From positions 1 through 33,035 of the forward strand of contig DAIDHE010000195.1 of the NCBI GenBank assembly GCA_027459775.1: DNA of 33,035 nucleotides, read 5' to 3'. Position 1 is the stretch's first letter, and every line of letters starts with the position of its first letter. Positions 31,821 to 33,035 of the stretch are shown here, piece after piece. The position numbers and the translations under genes were made by a program. The notes under the pieces are model-generated. The model was not told the DNA's origin and did not search any database. It saw nothing but the letters and a program-made list of their open reading frames with translations. The DNA comes from Planctomycetales bacterium. GTDB lineage: Bacteria > Planctomycetota > Planctomycetia > Isosphaerales > Isosphaeraceae.

Positions 31821-33035
31821 GTGAAGGAACGCCGTGACCCCGAGAACGCCGCGCGGGATCCAGGCCCGATCCTGGTCTCTCTTCTCGAGGAAATGACCCT
31901 CGCCCTCAGGAACGGCGGGCGACTCGAGATCGAACCTTTCATCGAAACTCATCCGGATCTGGCGACCGATATTCGCTCGCTCTGGGCGACGATTTGCGTG
32001 GTCGAGGAGATGGTTTCGACGAGCGCTTCGTGGGACAATGACCCCCGTGCGGTCGACGAGGGCGAGTCAACCCGCGACGGGCCGTTGCGTTCGCCTGCGC
32101 CGACCTTGGGATCGATGGATCGCGAGCGACGATTCGGCGACTACGAGCTCCTGGAAGAGCTTGGCCGGGGCGGGATGGGGGTGGTCGCCCTGGCGCGCGA
32201 ACACGGCCGAGACCGAGTGGTCGCGCTCAAGCGCTTGCTCCGCGGGCCCGATTCGACGTCTCAGGATTTGGATCGCTTTCGAATCGAGACCTTGGCGGCC
32301 TCGCGACTGGCGCATCCCCACATCGTGCCGGTGTTCCGGGTCGGCGAGCACGAGGGTCAGCCCTTCTTCACGATGCAGTTCATCGAGGGGACGACCCTCG
32401 CGCGGAAGCTGATCGCCGGCCCGCTTTCGGCTCCCGAGGCGGCCCGGCTTTTGATTCCGGTCTGTAGGGGGGTCGCACACGCTCATGAACATGGGGTGTT
32501 GCACCGCGACCTGAAGCCGTCGAATATCTTGATCGACCGCGAAGGAAACCCTTATGTGAGCGATTTCGGTCTGGCGAAACGGGTCGACGTCGCGTCGAGT
32601 CTGACGCCTTCCGGCGGGATCGTGGGCACGCCGAGCTATCTGCCGCCCGAGCACGCGAGGCGCCTGGACCCCGGCCGTGGGCCGGCCCCCGCGGCGTCGG
32701 GCGACGTCTACAGCCTGGGGGCGATCCTGTATCACATGCTGACCGGTCGACCCCCGTTTCAGGCCTCCACCCCTGTCGAAACGTTGCTCCTTGCACTCGA
32801 AAACGACCCCGTCTCGCCACGCGCGCTCAATCCCAAGGTCAATCGCGATCTTGAGATGATCGTGCTCAAGTGTTTGGATAAGAATCCATGCCTGCGTTAC
32901 GCGACGGCGGCCGCGCTGGCCGACGACCTCGAGGCGTTTCTGCGCGGCGACCCGGTCCAGGCACGCTCGACCAGCCTTCCGGCTCTGGCCTCACGCCTGC
33001 TTGGCGAGACCCACCATGCGACCGTGCTCGAGAAT
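31821..33035 (+). CDS. Ser/Thr protein kinase, 3' end outside the window
   Basis: The frame starts with GTG 31821 (GAGGACGAG just upstream) and is open to the window end, giving 405 residues. An N-terminal extension of about 105 residues comes before a complete eukaryotic-like kinase domain: glycine-rich loop GRGGMG (115-120), K137 in VVALKRLL, catalytic H228-R-D230 with LKPSN, D248-F-G250, the activation-segment end GTPSYLPPEH, and the DVYSLGAILYHMLTGRPPFQ helix F region. All key residues are present, so it should be active. The part beyond residue 380 matches the juxtamembrane region of planctomycete kinases, usually followed by transmembrane helices, which lie outside the window. It is nine bases after the sigma factor gene and likely controls it. 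Confidence 0.93.
   Translation, partial: MKERRDPENAARDPGPILVSLLEEMTLALRNGGRLEIEPFIETHPDLATDIRSLWATICVVEEMVSTSASWDNDPRAVDEGESTRDGPLRSPAPTLGSMDRERRFGDYELLEELGRGGMGVVALAREHGRDRVVALKRLLRGPDSTSQDLDRFRIETLAASRLAHPHIVPVFRVGEHEGQPFFTMQFIEGTTLARKLIAGPLSAPEAARLLIPVCRGVAHAHEHGVLHRDLKPSNILIDREGNPYVSDFGLAKRVDVASSLTPSGGIVGTPSYLPPEHARRLDPGRGPAPAASGDVYSLGAILYHMLTGRPPFQASTPVETLLLALENDPVSPRALNPKVNRDLEMIVLKCLDKNPCLRYATAAALADDLEAFLRGDPVQARSTSLPALASRLLGETHHATVLEN

Noticed and set aside
1..33035. tRNA, rRNA, CRISPR arrays, insertion sequences, phage genes
   Set aside because: None seen by eye: no transposase or integrase-like protein, no regularly spaced repeats, and no rRNA-like or clover-leaf sequences were recognised. 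A tRNAscan and Infernal run would confirm this.

Overview
The window reads as a chromosomal segment of a high-GC planctomycete, most likely from the Isosphaeraceae or a close relative. This is inferred from its gene families: paired DUF1592-type cytochrome and DUF1552 proteins, a DUF1559 protein with a pseudopilin-like N-terminus, FG-GAP/ASPIC protein, DUF1080, ThuA, sialate O-acetylesterase, Tat-exported Gfo/Idh oxidoreductase, a BlaI/M56 pair, and an ECF-type sigma factor followed by a Ser/Thr kinase. No rRNA, tRNA, CRISPR array, insertion sequence or phage gene was seen.

Layout. Bases 1-5183 (+): the 3' part of an FG-GAP/ASPIC protein, then a DUF1592-family c-type cytochrome protein and its DUF1552 partner. 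Bases 5287-7679 (-): a secreted thioredoxin-fold protein and a membrane-anchored repeat protein. Bases 7873-13613 (+): three alkaline-phosphatase-superfamily enzymes with Thr at the nucleophile position, plus a 50-residue membrane protein that was easy to miss. Bases 13725-15446 (+): a small secreted protein and the DUF1559 protein. Bases 15519-18706 (+): an APC permease, an AhpD-like selenoprotein and an LLM flavin oxidoreductase. Bases 18760-22589 (-): an M56/BlaR-like membrane protease, its BlaI-type repressor and an HGSNAT-like acyltransferase-family membrane protein. Bases 22732-23661 (-): ThuA protein. Bases 23832-28606 (+): a small PHA-granule-like protein, DoxX, DUF1080, sialate O-acetylesterase and Gfo/Idh oxidoreductase. 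Bases 28716-30849 (-): three small genes with a largely empty stretch at 29088-29815. Bases 31167-33035 (+): an ECF-type sigma factor and the start of a Ser/Thr kinase that runs off the window.

The most important observation is at 16930-17496. The gene is interrupted by one in-frame TGA at 17209-17211, exactly where AhpD-family enzymes carry the second cysteine of their C-x-x-C-x-x-x-H active site. The frame stays open and family-like for 94 more residues. A hairpin with a GUU apical loop starts three bases after the TGA and meets the published description of bacterial SECIS elements. The best reading is a selenocysteine-containing AhpD-like peroxidase (C91-x-x-U94-x-x-x-H98, with E79). Selenocysteine machinery (selA, selB, selC, selD) is not in this window and would have to be found elsewhere in the genome.

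Much of the rest looks like the usual planctomycete investment in exported carbohydrate and sulfated or phosphorylated polymer metabolism, with locally regulated units (BlaI/M56 and sigma factor/kinase).
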